DNA of 45,689 nucleotides, taken from positions 1 to 45,689 of the IMG/VR virus record IMGVR_UViG_3300032304_001937; one strand, 5' to 3'. Position numbers and translations under genes: made by a program. This document shows, in pieces, positions 1 to 8,175 of the stretch (positions are counted from its first letter, which is position 1; each line of letters begins with the position of its first letter). The notes below the pieces were generated by a model. It ran no database searches. It was not told the DNA's origin and was given only the letters and a program-made list of their open reading frames with translations. The stretch is from a virus.

Positions 1-2
1 AA

Positions 3-71
3 TCCAGCGGTAAAGAAGAAAAAACCGCTGAGATATTTGACATCCGCAGGCTTGCGGGACTAAAAGTTTAA
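3..71 (+). CDS. C-terminal end of probable prohead core scaffold protein (gp22-like), partial
   Basis: An open frame enters from the left edge and ends at TAA 69-71, giving 22 residues that finish EIFDIRRLAGLKV. The other two forward frames contain early stops or give an unconvincing lysine run. Its position directly before gp23, with only 11 bases between stop and the next ATG, matches gene 22 (prohead core scaffold) in T4-like phages. The charged helical tail is compatible with a scaffold. The identity is inferred from gene order; too little sequence is visible to confirm the family. Confidence 0.5.
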   Translation, partial: SSGKEEKTAEIFDIRRLAGLKV

Positions 72-82
72 GGAGAACTATA

Positions 83-1252
83 ATGTCACAATTACTCGAG
101 TCACGCTGGTCGGAAACCAAAGAGGCACTATTAGAAGGCCTACAAGGTAACAAGCGTTCAGTAATGGCAACCACTCTAGAGAATACCCGCAAGTATCTCG
201 CAGAAAGTGCCACCGCTGGTGCTACATCCGCCGGTAACGTTGCAACACTAAATCGTGTGATCCTACCTGTGATCAGACGTGTAATGCCTACGGTCATTGC
301 TAACGAACTCGTTGGTGTACAACCAATGACAGGCCCAGTTGGTCAAATCCATACTCTACGTGTACGTTACAGCGATACATTCGCTGGTAGTGCTGGTGGA
401 GCTACAACCGCTGGTGAAGAGGCACTAAGCCCATTCAAGATTGCTGAAGGTTATTCTGGAGCCACAACTGGTAAGCCAGCATCAACCGCAGCACTAGAAG
501 GCGTAGCTGGTAACAAGCTAAGTATTCAAATCTTGAAACAAACAGTTGAAGCTAAGACACGTAAATTGTCAGCTCGCTGGACATTTGAAGCTGCTCAAGA
601 TGCACAAGCCCAACAAGGCATTGACATCGAAGCAGAAATCATGGCTGCTCTTGCACAAGAGATCACAGCTGAGATCGACCAAGAAGTTATTCGTAGTCTG
701 TTTACATTGTCTTCGACAGTGTTGACCTATGACCAAGCTGCTGTATCTGGTACCGCTACATTCGTTGGTGACGAACACGCTGCTCTAGCTGTTCAAATCA
801 ACCGTGCTGCTAACTTGATCGCTCAGCGTACACGTCGTGGTGCTGGTAACTGGGCAGTTGTTAGCCCAACCGTACTGACACTGCTACAGTCTGCTACAAC
901 AAGTGCATTTGCTCGTACAACAGAAGGCACATTCGAAGCACCTACAAACACCAAGTTTGTTGGTACATTGAATTCAGCAATGAAAGTGTATGTGAATGCC
1001 TATGCTGAAAATGACAAGGTGTTGATTGGTTACAAAGGTTCTTCAGAATCTGATGCAGCAGCATTCTACTGCCCATACATCCCATTGATGTCAAGCGGTG
1101 TTGTGCTAGATCCAGCAACTTTCGAACCAGTCGTGTCATTCATGACACGTTATGGTTATGTTGAGTTGACCAACACAGCATCTTCTCTAGGTAATGCAGG
1201 TGACTACCTAGCGACTGTTGATGTAACTTCACAGAACCTACGTTTTGCTTAA
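83..1252 (+). CDS. 23: Major capsid protein gp23
   Basis: This is the T4-type hexamer-forming major capsid protein. The hallmark PVIRRVMPTVIANELVGVQP lies near residues 62-81, followed by a GQIHTLRVRYSD segment, as in gp23 N-arm regions. A potential prohead protease (gp21) site of the (I/L)-x-E type is visible as L39-A40-E41, so a delta peptide of about 41 residues may be removed during maturation. At 389 residues it is much shorter than T4 gp23 (521 aa). The start has an AAGGAGA Shine-Dalgarno at 70-76. An intrinsic terminator follows the gene, so it is probably transcribed strongly and separately from the fibre genes downstream. Confidence 0.95.
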   Translation: MSQLLESRWSETKEALLEGLQGNKRSVMATTLENTRKYLAESATAGATSAGNVATLNRVILPVIRRVMPTVIANELVGVQPMTGPVGQIHTLRVRYSDTFAGSAGGATTAGEEALSPFKIAEGYSGATTGKPASTAALEGVAGNKLSIQILKQTVEAKTRKLSARWTFEAAQDAQAQQGIDIEAEIMAALAQEITAEIDQEVIRSLFTLSSTVLTYDQAAVSGTATFVGDEHAALAVQINRAANLIAQRTRRGAGNWAVVSPTVLTLLQSATTSAFARTTEGTFEAPTNTKFVGTLNSAMKVYVNAYAENDKVLIGYKGSSESDAAAFYCPYIPLMSSGVVLDPATFEPVVSFMTRYGYVELTNTASSLGNAGDYLATVDVTSQNLRFA

Positions 1253-1277
1253 TCAGTAATACGTACTACGCAAGTTC

Positions 1278-1301
1278 AAAAAGGCTCTTCGGAGCCTTTT
1301 T
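1278..1301 (+). terminator. Intrinsic terminator after gp23
   Basis: A perfect A-rich stem GGCTC-TTCG-GAGCC with a UUCG tetraloop is flanked by AAAAA on the left and TTTTTGTTTG on the right. It starts 25 bases after the gp23 stop. It is the only textbook rho-independent terminator I see in the window. Confidence 0.9.
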
Positions 1302-1307
1302 GTTTGA

Positions 1308-1315
1308 CTTAAATA
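1308..1315 (+). promoter_or_regulatory. T4-type late promoter box CTTAAATA
   Basis: This TAAATA-core box lies just after the gp23 terminator. If the final A is position -6, as at T4 late promoters, +1 falls exactly on the A of the ATG at 1321, predicting a leaderless mRNA. There is no Shine-Dalgarno between box and ATG. Confidence 0.6.
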
Positions 1316-1320
1316 TCAAA

Positions 1321-1590
1321 ATGAAAGTAGAAACTGATAAAGATTTTGCCGAGTTAACGCAGCAATTTTCTGCGTGGCGTAAACGCTTTCCGATGTTTGT
1401 GCATGATGTACAGAGGATAGAAAAAATCATAGACTCTCATATACAGACTCACAGCAAGATTATGGTCTTGTACAGACAAAGCAAAAATCGCAGTTACTTA
1501 GAAAAAGCACAACGAGAAATTGATGCTATAAATGCTGTTCTAGCCACTGTAGAAAAAATGGAACTGATGAGTCTGCTGAGCCGCGGATAA
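1321..1590 (+). CDS. Small helical protein of unknown function
   Basis: An 89-residue protein, predicted to be almost wholly helical and highly charged, with repeated K/E/Q heptad-like spacing (QRIEKIIDSHI, EKAQREIDAINAVLATVEKM). I do not recognise a family. The ATG at 1321 is preferred over an upstream in-frame TTG at 1300, because the TTG lies inside the terminator tail and upstream of the late promoter. The gene sits between gp23 and the first fibre-type gene and is expressed from the TAAATA box five bases upstream. It could be a chaperone or small assembly factor, but nothing in the sequence proves this. Confidence 0.75.
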   Translation: MKVETDKDFAELTQQFSAWRKRFPMFVHDVQRIEKIIDSHIQTHSKIMVLYRQSKNRSYLEKAQREIDAINAVLATVEKMELMSLLSRG

Positions 1591-1593
1591 ATA
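1586..1593 (+). promoter_or_regulatory. T4-type late promoter box GATAAATA
   Basis: The box overlaps the stop codon region of the preceding small gene. Predicted +1 is near 1599, giving a leader of about 63 nt before the ATG at 1662. That leader contains a hairpin at 1611-1630 and an AAGGAGA ribosome site. Confidence 0.6.
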
Positions 1594-1610
1594 AAGTATC
1601 TAGAATTTAT

Positions 1611-1630
1611 TATGCGGCACCCACCGCGTA
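1611..1630 (+). other. Hairpin in the 5' leader of the 1662 gene
   Basis: TATGCGG (1611-1617) pairs with CCGCGTA (1624-1630) in seven pairs including one G-U, around the loop CACCCA. It lies between the late promoter and the ribosome site and has no T-run, so it is not a terminator. It might stabilise the mRNA. Confidence 0.45.
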
Positions 1631-1661
1631 TGACCTAGAACGTCAACACAAGGAGAAACAA

Positions 1662-2060
1662 ATGGGACGTCCAATTAATAAAAGATATTTTGGTGTATTA
1701 GGAAATGCAACCTTTCCACACATTCCAGTAGAAGCAGCAGGATTCGCTGGTAAAGATCAAATCACAGAAGATTCTACAGCTGATGTTTATATTCTTAAAC
1801 AAAAGTCTGCACGTAGATTTTTAGTTAAACACGTCGAAGACGGTGATGAAGCAATTTGTAAATTGGTTGATAAAGCGTATGATGACTCTACATTAATTGT
1901 AGCAGGTGAAATGGTTATTGTAGGCTATATTAACGGAAGCCAAAAAGTTAGACTACGTTCATTGACCAACAGAGTTGCCACAGATTTTAACAGTGTTCGT
2001 TACAAATGGTCATTAAGTGATGACTCGTCAACTACTATTCTTATTTTAACAACAATGTAA
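1662..2060 (+). CDS. Predicted virion structural protein, opens the fibre gene cluster
   Basis: A 132-residue, beta-rich protein beginning MGRPINKRYFG. Proteins with this opening recur as small structural proteins in T4-like aquatic phages, as far as I recall; I have no firm functional assignment. It has no signal peptide or membrane segment. An AAGGAGAAAC ribosome site precedes the ATG by 4-5 bases, with a late promoter and hairpin further upstream. The next gene starts 13 bases after its stop, consistent with one late operon of tail, fibre or decoration genes. Confidence 0.75.
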   Translation: MGRPINKRYFGVLGNATFPHIPVEAAGFAGKDQITEDSTADVYILKQKSARRFLVKHVEDGDEAICKLVDKAYDDSTLIVAGEMVIVGYINGSQKVRLRSLTNRVATDFNSVRYKWSLSDDSSTTILILTTM

Positions 2061-2073
2061 TTAGGATGCACTA

Positions 2074-3204
2074 ATGGGTCAGTTCCTTAGAGTCAACGGT
2101 GACTATAACATTCGAGCAGGTGATGGTGCCAAGATAACACTTGACACCGGTCCTGCTGCGAGTGGAGGGTCTGTTAGGGTCACTGGTAATCTTGTGGTAG
2201 AAGGTGATACTTTTAACATCAGTACCACCAACTTAACCATCGAAGATAACATCATCTCATTAAACACTGGAGAAGTTGGTCCAGGTGTATCGTTGGTATA
2301 TTCAGGTATTGAAATTGAACGTGGAAACACCTCCACAACATCTCCACAGAACAATGCCAGCTTTCTCTATGACGAAAGCACTGACGCATGGATTCTAGCA
2401 CACGGATCAGCACCAGGACCTTTTAATTTTGATGCTAGTAGTCTTAGACTAAAACAGATACTGACCAACAGTACCACTGACGACGGCGACCTTACCTTGA
2501 TAGGCACAGGCACAGGATTGGTAAAAGTTTTTGGTACAACTACTTACGAAGCACAGATACTTGCTAGAGAAGCTGCGGTGCCAGGCAGTGTCGACGATGT
2601 ATTGCCAAATAAAAAATATGTCGATGATGCGATTCAAAATAATCCAACATTTCAGATTGTAGCTCCTCAGAGTCAAGATACCAAAGTTGTAATTGCTGAC
2701 AAGGATATAACTCCAAACACGCAAGGTACTGCTGGCTCGTTGGCATATTTTGCATACAACGGCGGCGGCACAACTTTTAGTACATACGGCGAAAGTGCAG
2801 TTTCTATCATAGTCGACGATACATTAATTGGACAATTCTATTCTAATAGATTTGAAGTTGGCGATTTGGAAATTGGCGGCGGACCAGACCGTAATGAAAT
2901 CACAAGTCGTGCCAGCATAACCAACGAAAACATTTATATAAGAACTCAAGGTACAGGTAAACTTCAGACTAATTATGCCATACAGATAGAAAAAATCGGT
3001 ACATCAGGAGAAACTCCACCCCTTGCATTCCCATACGTTCCGACAACTCCAGCTTATGTTTCTGGCAGTACACTATTGTATGCAGGCAATTCTGGAATAG
3101 GAACCACAGGATTATATTTTGTCAATGATAGTCTAACAACTTATCATCAGACAGGAGAACTTATAAGTAAAAACAAAGCACTGGTATTCAGCATGCTATT
3201 TTAA
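2074..3204 (+). CDS. Fibre-like structural protein
   Basis: A 376-residue protein rich in G, T, S, N and D with short beta-repeat texture typical of trimeric phage fibres. The N-terminal segment includes VRVTGNLVVEGDTFNISTTN, a beta-solenoid-like turn pattern that also occurs in the proteins at 4340 and 6777. A middle segment PGSVDDVLPNKKYVDDAIQN resembles the KKYVDDAI connector common in tail fibres. The ATG at 2074 follows a TAGGA ribosome site. It lies in an operon of similar genes. Host-receptor or tail-surface function is inferred from composition and context only. Confidence 0.75.
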   Translation: MGQFLRVNGDYNIRAGDGAKITLDTGPAASGGSVRVTGNLVVEGDTFNISTTNLTIEDNIISLNTGEVGPGVSLVYSGIEIERGNTSTTSPQNNASFLYDESTDAWILAHGSAPGPFNFDASSLRLKQILTNSTTDDGDLTLIGTGTGLVKVFGTTTYEAQILAREAAVPGSVDDVLPNKKYVDDAIQNNPTFQIVAPQSQDTKVVIADKDITPNTQGTAGSLAYFAYNGGGTTFSTYGESAVSIIVDDTLIGQFYSNRFEVGDLEIGGGPDRNEITSRASITNENIYIRTQGTGKLQTNYAIQIEKIGTSGETPPLAFPYVPTTPAYVSGSTLLYAGNSGIGTTGLYFVNDSLTTYHQTGELISKNKALVFSMLF

Positions 3205-3213
3205 GAGATACAT

Positions 3214-3615
3214 ATGATAAGAAATTATGAAACTCCAGAAGGTACACTATCACTGATAGATTCCACCAGTGTTACATCGCCAGTGAAAGTGTTTACCAGC
3301 TCAACCACAGGTGGTCCAATCGCAGGCGGTGTAATTGGTAGAGAAAATGCTGTGACTACTATAGCATTATGCAACACAGCGACACCGAATCCAGCAGACG
3401 AAACTGCTGATTCAGTCACAGTAAGTATCTTTGTGGTTCGCAACGGCTTAAGTCACGGCCCAGGCAATCGGGTAGTAAGTGAACTGGTTGTGCCAGCAGG
3501 TGAAACTGTGTTCTTTTCAGAAGAACGAATGGTGTTGGCCAGTGGCGACGCTATATGGGTCGGAACATCATCAGCTGCTAAGTTAGCTGTTACTGTGAGT
3601 GCTCTAGCAGTATGA
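3214..3615 (+). CDS. Small beta-sandwich virion protein, paralogue type A
   Basis: A 133-residue beta-rich protein with the pattern VVPAGETVFFSEERMVLASGD followed by a final strand ending in AV. The same plan (hydrophobic strand, polar turn, V-x-P-x-x-T, E-R-x-V-L) occurs in the small proteins at 7834 and 21785, suggesting a family of small tail or fibre-attachment domains. The stop codon overlaps the next start (ATGA, 3612-3615), so the two are probably translationally coupled. No enzyme motif is seen. Function is unassigned beyond probable virion structure. Confidence 0.7.
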   Translation: MIRNYETPEGTLSLIDSTSVTSPVKVFTSSTTGGPIAGGVIGRENAVTTIALCNTATPNPADETADSVTVSIFVVRNGLSHGPGNRVVSELVVPAGETVFFSEERMVLASGDAIWVGTSSAAKLAVTVSALAV

Positions 3616-4337
3616 AATTCTTAAAGACCAAAAACATTTCTCAGTTCAGCATCAACGATCGTGCGTTGATATATTATCCTGCTGGTAATGGTCCGGGCAA
3701 CAGAATAGTAGTTAACGCCAACGGCGGTATGATGCTGCCCAAAGGCACAACTGCACAACGTCCACAGTTAACCAGTGTGCGTCAGCCTACAGATGCCAAC
3801 GGAACTATTAGATATAACACAACAATTCCTGCACTAGAAGCTTATGTGGGCGGGGCCTGGGTCACAGTGGCCAGTCCATTTGCTGCTGCTATTACCAAAC
3901 AAACACTAGGCCCAGGAGACGGTACTAGTACTATTTTTGGACCGTTAAATGCTACCTTTGCACCGTCGTATGCCGCCAGTGCAGACAATGTACTAGTATT
4001 AGTAGAAAACGTCATGCAGATTTCTACTACCAACTTTGGTATATTTCAGAATCCCTCAACTACAGGAACAGGTGCAGAAATTAATGCTAGTACATTGACA
4101 TCGGCCAATAACGGCAGTGAGTATATTATTACTTCAGTAGGCTCTACAACATTTACGTCATTTGGTGCAGCTTCAAACACACAAGGCACAGTTTTTACTA
4201 AATCCGGTGGTACGATCACAGGCTCTGGTAAAGTACGTGAAACAGGATATTATCTTTCATTCACATCGGCAGTACCAGCATCAGGAGGAGGCGGTAATCC
4301 AGTTTACATAACTGTATACTACGGATACGCCAACTAA
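3612..4337 (+). CDS. Fibre-like structural protein
   Basis: A 241-residue protein coupled to the previous gene by a four-base ATGA overlap. Near residues 58-76 it carries the motif IRYNTTIPALEAYVGGAWV, a beta-hairpin motif shared in variant form by several structural proteins here. The C-terminal half contains a GSEYIITSVGSTTFTSFGA segment of the kind found in phage fibre repeats. It is rich in G, S and T and has no membrane segment. Probable component of a tail fibre or tail-tip decoration; exact role unknown. Confidence 0.7.
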   Translation: MKFLKTKNISQFSINDRALIYYPAGNGPGNRIVVNANGGMMLPKGTTAQRPQLTSVRQPTDANGTIRYNTTIPALEAYVGGAWVTVASPFAAAITKQTLGPGDGTSTIFGPLNATFAPSYAASADNVLVLVENVMQISTTNFGIFQNPSTTGTGAEINASTLTSANNGSEYIITSVGSTTFTSFGAASNTQGTVFTKSGGTITGSGKVRETGYYLSFTSAVPASGGGGNPVYITVYYGYAN

Positions 4338-4339
4338 TC

Positions 4340-6646
4340 ATGAGTCAACTGGGGCGCATAGGTGGACAGGTACTCACAGATAACCTGCTACGTGCTGGTG
4401 TTGATCTTGCGTTTGAAACCAATCTACTTTATTTTGATGTAACTAATCAACAGATTGGTATACGAGATGCAACCCCAGTCTATACACTAGATGTTAACAA
4501 CAACATCTACACCAATGAACTCACAGTAATTACTCAACTTGCTCCAGGCAATCTAAGATTTAATTCACCCGAAACCATAAGCACCAGTGTGGGCGGTATT
4601 GATGTTTACATCAACGGTGGCGGCGAAATCTTCCACGATAGATTAGCCACAGCTAATCTTGTCTTAGACGGCAATCTTATATCCAGTGTAAGTAACAGCA
4701 ACATCGTGTTGGACCCAAACGGATCAGGCACAGTGCAATTATTAGCTGACACTAATATCACAGGTGATCTCGCAGTTACCGGTAATATTTCTCTTAGCGG
4801 TAATCTTACTGGCCTAGGTACATTAACATTCGGTGATCAAACTCTTGACACTGTGACCATAAACACAGATTTTACTCAGAGCATCATCCCCGGTGATGAT
4901 TTAACCTACGCTATGGGTGCAGACGCAGGTGACAGCAGTGCAAGACGTTGGAGCCAAGCACACGCACCAGACTGGACTTATATCACAAATGGTGCATGGC
5001 CTGGAAGCGGTATTATACCGCTGTCTGTTACAATCAGTGATCAACTAACTCTTGACGGAACTATTAATAAAATATCGGCTATACAAAGCAATGAAGATGT
5101 ATTGCTGAATCCAGATACTGGCATTATATATGTGGAATCTGTAAAATTTGGTAAGAGCGTAGATTTAATTTATACATTAAATAATCCCAATGCCGCTTCT
5201 ACTGCTAGCTTAGATAACTTCGGCACAGCAGTTGCTGTCTCAGGCGAATATGCAATAGTTGGTGTTCCGTATGAAGGCGCCCGCGGCGACCCCTTTTCAG
5301 GTTATGCCTATATCTATAATGTTACCACTGGGGCTCTGCTACACACAATAAATAATCCCAACGCCTTTGGCAACGCCCGGTTTGATTACTTTGGATGGTC
5401 TGTTGCGATATCAGACAACTATACCATAGTTGGTGCTCCTGAAGAATATGACGCCGGTGGTGCTCAGTCAGGCAAAGCCTACATCTTCAATGTCACAACT
5501 GGTGCGTTAGTTCATACATTAACAAATCCCAATGCCTACAGCACCAGCGCCGGTGATCTATTTGGTACGTCGGTGGCAATAAGTGGCAACTATGCTATAG
5601 TTGGTGCAACTGGGGAAGACGACGCCGGCGGCTCTTTGTCGGGTAAGGCCTATATATTCAATGTCACAACTGGCGCATTAGTTCATACCCTCAATAATCC
5701 CAATCCGTATGGCACCAGTACGACAGATTACTTTGGCAATTCAGTAGCCATAAGTGGCAACTATGCCATAGTCGCTGCATATCTTGAAGATGATGCTGGC
5801 GGTATTAGTTCAGGTTATGTCTATATCTATAATGTCACCACTGGTGCTTTAGTTCATACATTAACAAATCCCAATGCCTACGGCACTAGCGTCAGTGATA
5901 TCTTTGGTTATTCAGTGGCTATAAGTGGCAACTATGCTGTTGTTGGAGCATATCAAGAAGATGACGCCGGCGGTACTGATTCAGGAAAGGCCTATATCTA
6001 CAATGTCACCACTGGTGCGTTAGTTCATACATTAACAAATCCCAATGCCTACGGCACTAGCGTCAGTGATCAATTTGGCGAATCAGTAGCTATAAGTGGT
6101 AACTATGCCATTATTGGTGTGAGTGAAGAAGACGACGCCGGTGGCACCAATTCAGGCAAGGCCTATATCTACAATGTCACAACTGGTGATTTAGTTCATA
6201 CATTAACAAACCCCAATGTCTTTGGTACAAGCGCCAATGATCGATTTGGCGAATCAGTGGCTATAAGTGGCAACTATGTTGTAGTTGGAGCTACTGGGGA
6301 AGATGAAGCCAGCGCATCACCAGCACCAGGCAAAGTCTACATATTTGATACGTCCGAAGATCTATCTGTAATAACAAATCAGTTAAACACTCCCCTGACC
6401 TTTGCCAGTACAGCAGGAATTGGATATTTGAGATTCATGGGAGACAACGGTTTTGTGATTCCCTCAGGCGACAATTCTCAAAGAAGAGCCAGTCCAGAAG
6501 TAGGTGAAACTCGCTGGAACACCGATGAAGACTATCTCGAGTGTTATGACGGCACAGTATGGGCAGTGAGCACAGGTGGTGGTATTGAAGTTGATGTACC
6601 AATCATGGAAGATCTCAGTCATGCCTATACCCTGATGCTAGGGTAA
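4340..6646 (+). CDS. Fibre protein with seven-bladed FG-GAP-like beta-propeller
   Basis: A 768-residue protein in three parts. Residues 1-50 (GRIGGQVLTDNLLRAGVDLA) match the N-terminus of the protein at 6777 and probably form the attachment domain. Residues 276-674 are seven uninterrupted repeats of exactly 57 residues with consensus HTLTNPNAYGTS..D.FG.SVAISGNYA, then VGA.EDDAGG..SGKAYIYNVTTG. This is the signature of an FG-GAP-like propeller, and seven repeats would close one ring. The C-terminus contains TRWNTDEDYLECYDGTVW, the hairpin motif seen in several neighbours. A receptor- or glycan-binding role is inferred. Confidence 0.85.
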   Translation: MSQLGRIGGQVLTDNLLRAGVDLAFETNLLYFDVTNQQIGIRDATPVYTLDVNNNIYTNELTVITQLAPGNLRFNSPETISTSVGGIDVYINGGGEIFHDRLATANLVLDGNLISSVSNSNIVLDPNGSGTVQLLADTNITGDLAVTGNISLSGNLTGLGTLTFGDQTLDTVTINTDFTQSIIPGDDLTYAMGADAGDSSARRWSQAHAPDWTYITNGAWPGSGIIPLSVTISDQLTLDGTINKISAIQSNEDVLLNPDTGIIYVESVKFGKSVDLIYTLNNPNAASTASLDNFGTAVAVSGEYAIVGVPYEGARGDPFSGYAYIYNVTTGALLHTINNPNAFGNARFDYFGWSVAISDNYTIVGAPEEYDAGGAQSGKAYIFNVTTGALVHTLTNPNAYSTSAGDLFGTSVAISGNYAIVGATGEDDAGGSLSGKAYIFNVTTGALVHTLNNPNPYGTSTTDYFGNSVAISGNYAIVAAYLEDDAGGISSGYVYIYNVTTGALVHTLTNPNAYGTSVSDIFGYSVAISGNYAVVGAYQEDDAGGTDSGKAYIYNVTTGALVHTLTNPNAYGTSVSDQFGESVAISGNYAIIGVSEEDDAGGTNSGKAYIYNVTTGDLVHTLTNPNVFGTSANDRFGESVAISGNYVVVGATGEDEASASPAPGKVYIFDTSEDLSVITNQLNTPLTFASTAGIGYLRFMGDNGFVIPSGDNSQRRASPEVGETRWNTDEDYLECYDGTVWAVSTGGGIEVDVPIMEDLSHAYTLMLG
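5165..6361 (+). repeat. Seven tandem 171-bp coding repeats
   Basis: Seven in-frame copies of a 171-bp unit tile this interval exactly (7 x 171 = 1197) without spacer. The middle copies (about 5507-6190) are the most alike at DNA level, for example the recurring CATACATTAACAAATCCCAA. The first and last are the most diverged, as expected if the array grew by internal duplication. Confidence 0.9.
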
Positions 6647-6657
6647 TCTCCAAAATT

Positions 6658-6665
6658 GATAAATA
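6658..6665 (+). promoter_or_regulatory. T4-type late promoter box GATAAATA
   Basis: The box starts 12 bases after the stop of the propeller fibre. Predicted +1 is near 6671, which gives the gene at 6777 an unusually long leader of about 106 nt. Confidence 0.55.
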
Positions 6666-6692
6666 AATTTAATTGCAGAAACGACCATTTTT

Positions 6693-6759
6693 GCAGGATC
6701 CGACTGCGGTAAACCGGCAAAGAGCGTGAGCTGAAAATCTGGTTAACGGTGTGACACCG
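6693..6759 (+). other. Structured 5' leader: three successive short hairpins
   Basis: Three inverted repeats are visible between the late promoter and the ATG at 6777: GCAG/CTGC (6693-6696 with 6704-6707), AACCGG/CTGGTT (6712-6717 with 6739-6744, one G-U pair), and CGGTG-TGA-CACCG (6747-6759). None has a T-run. This is the longest non-coding leader in the structural region. It may affect mRNA stability or translation; no known riboswitch class was recognised. Confidence 0.4.
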
Positions 6760-6776
6760 GGTAAATTGGAGAGCTA

Positions 6777-7829
6777 ATGGCTATCGGTCGTATTTCCGGT
6801 CAGCTCTTGAAGTCAAATCTTCTTCGCGCAGGAGAAAATCTGGCATTCGAGACAGACCTACTCTATCTAGATGTTGTGAACTCTCGAATCGGGATACGCA
6901 CAGCGACCCCAACCGTTGACCTTGATGTCAACGGACACACTCGTTCTACAAATGTCACCGTAGACAATCAATTAAACATTGGAAACTTACATTTTACTGG
7001 TAATACTATCACCAGTGATTCCAACACAATTAATTTTATTGCGGCAGCAGGTGAAGCCACAGTATACCATTCAAGGCTGCAGATAGATGATCTGCAACTG
7101 CAAGGCAGCACTATATCAACTACTGTCAGCAACAGCAGCATAGAAATAGATCCCAACGGCTCAGGCACAGTTAACATTATAGCCAATACCAACATCACTG
7201 GTAATCTTGTGGTATCGGGTAATGTTAATGCCACAGGTAATGTGGTTATCGGCGGCAACATACAGATTGGTGATGCACTCACAGATAATATTGTGATCAA
7301 TGCCAGCATTCGCAGTGACCTAGTACCTGAAACTGATAACACTTATGATCTAGGATCCGCCACGTATAGATGGCGAGCTATCTATGTCAACGAATTTTAT
7401 ACCACTGCATTAAATGTTCCTACATTAGATGTTGGTAATTTAATATTTCAAAATAACGAGATTACCACAACCGCTGGACAAGACCTATACATTGATGGCA
7501 ATGGTGTAGGTGGTGTAAGACTAGGAAATTTCCGTATAGTAGACAATGAGATCACAAATGTCTCTACAAATGCCATTACACAAATCGCACAGACTGGCAC
7601 AGGATATTTTAAGATACAAGGCACTAATGGTTTTGTTCCTCCTAGGGGTGATGACGGAAATAGACCCACAGCCTATGCAGTATTAGGTATGACACGATTT
7701 AATACTAACTCGAAAGCGTTAGAAATTTGGGACGGAGCAGCATGGGCATCTCCAGCTGGATCAAGCGGAGCAGTTAGTATTACACAGGCCAATGACATTG
7801 CAGTGCAGATTGCACTGACACTAGGATAA
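6777..7829 (+). CDS. Fibre-like structural protein, paralogue of the propeller fibre without the propeller
   Basis: A 350-residue protein whose first 50 residues (GRISGQLLKSNLLRAGENLA) align with the protein at 4340. It also shares the following beta-solenoid-like stretch with NSSIEIDPNGSGTVNIIANT and ends with the hairpin motif TRFNTNSKALEIWDGAAW. It therefore looks like the same fibre scaffold lacking the inserted propeller. The gene has its own late promoter, a structured leader and a TTGGAGAG ribosome site. It is probably a tail-fibre or tail-surface component; the receptor is unknown. Confidence 0.8.
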   Translation: MAIGRISGQLLKSNLLRAGENLAFETDLLYLDVVNSRIGIRTATPTVDLDVNGHTRSTNVTVDNQLNIGNLHFTGNTITSDSNTINFIAAAGEATVYHSRLQIDDLQLQGSTISTTVSNSSIEIDPNGSGTVNIIANTNITGNLVVSGNVNATGNVVIGGNIQIGDALTDNIVINASIRSDLVPETDNTYDLGSATYRWRAIYVNEFYTTALNVPTLDVGNLIFQNNEITTTAGQDLYIDGNGVGGVRLGNFRIVDNEITNVSTNAITQIAQTGTGYFKIQGTNGFVPPRGDDGNRPTAYAVLGMTRFNTNSKALEIWDGAAWASPAGSSGAVSITQANDIAVQIALTLG

Positions 7830-7833
7830 AAAT

Positions 7834-8166
7834 ATGCCAACCTTATTTAGACATTCGGTAAACACAGATATAGGAACTACGCCAGTTGACGTATTGCAGA
7901 TTCCACTAGGAGTAAGAGCCACAGTTATTGGATTAAATTTAGCCAATGTCACAGACTTTGATACTGTTAATGTAAATGTATTTGTCATAGATGAAAACTC
8001 TACACAGGCTCACTATGTGAGAGGATTAGTAATTCCGCCAAACACCACAGCTAAAATAATTACGCAAGGAGAAAAATTGATATTACCAGAAACTGCAGGC
8101 ATACGAATAGTTTCAGACACTGATGACAGTGTAGATGCCACTATCAGCTATGTGGAAATATCATAA
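7834..8166 (+). CDS. Small beta-sandwich virion protein, paralogue type B
   Basis: A 110-residue beta-rich protein starting four bases after the previous stop. It has the pattern VIPPNTTAKIITQGEKLILPE and ends DATISYVEIS. The order of strands and polar turns matches the proteins at 3214 and 21785, although identity is low by eye. Each of the three lies next to a larger fibre gene, which suggests a small attachment or capping subunit. No catalytic motif, signal peptide or membrane segment is visible. Confidence 0.7.
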   Translation: MPTLFRHSVNTDIGTTPVDVLQIPLGVRATVIGLNLANVTDFDTVNVNVFVIDENSTQAHYVRGLVIPPNTTAKIITQGEKLILPETAGIRIVSDTDDSVDATISYVEIS

Positions 8167-8175
8167 GGAGCTATC

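Noticed and set aside
5165-6361. Regular 171-bp repeats considered as a CRISPR-like array
   Set aside because: The repeats are coding, contiguous without spacers, and divergent in a protein-like way.
6671-6776. Possible tRNA in the structured leader
   Set aside because: No T-loop GGTTCRA consensus, no seven-pair acceptor stem and no CCA-compatible end could be found.
6968-7342. 124-codon minus-strand open frame opposite the 6777 fibre
   Set aside because: Hydrophobic leucine/valine-rich translation is what antisense of N/T/G-rich fibre codons gives; no independent support.
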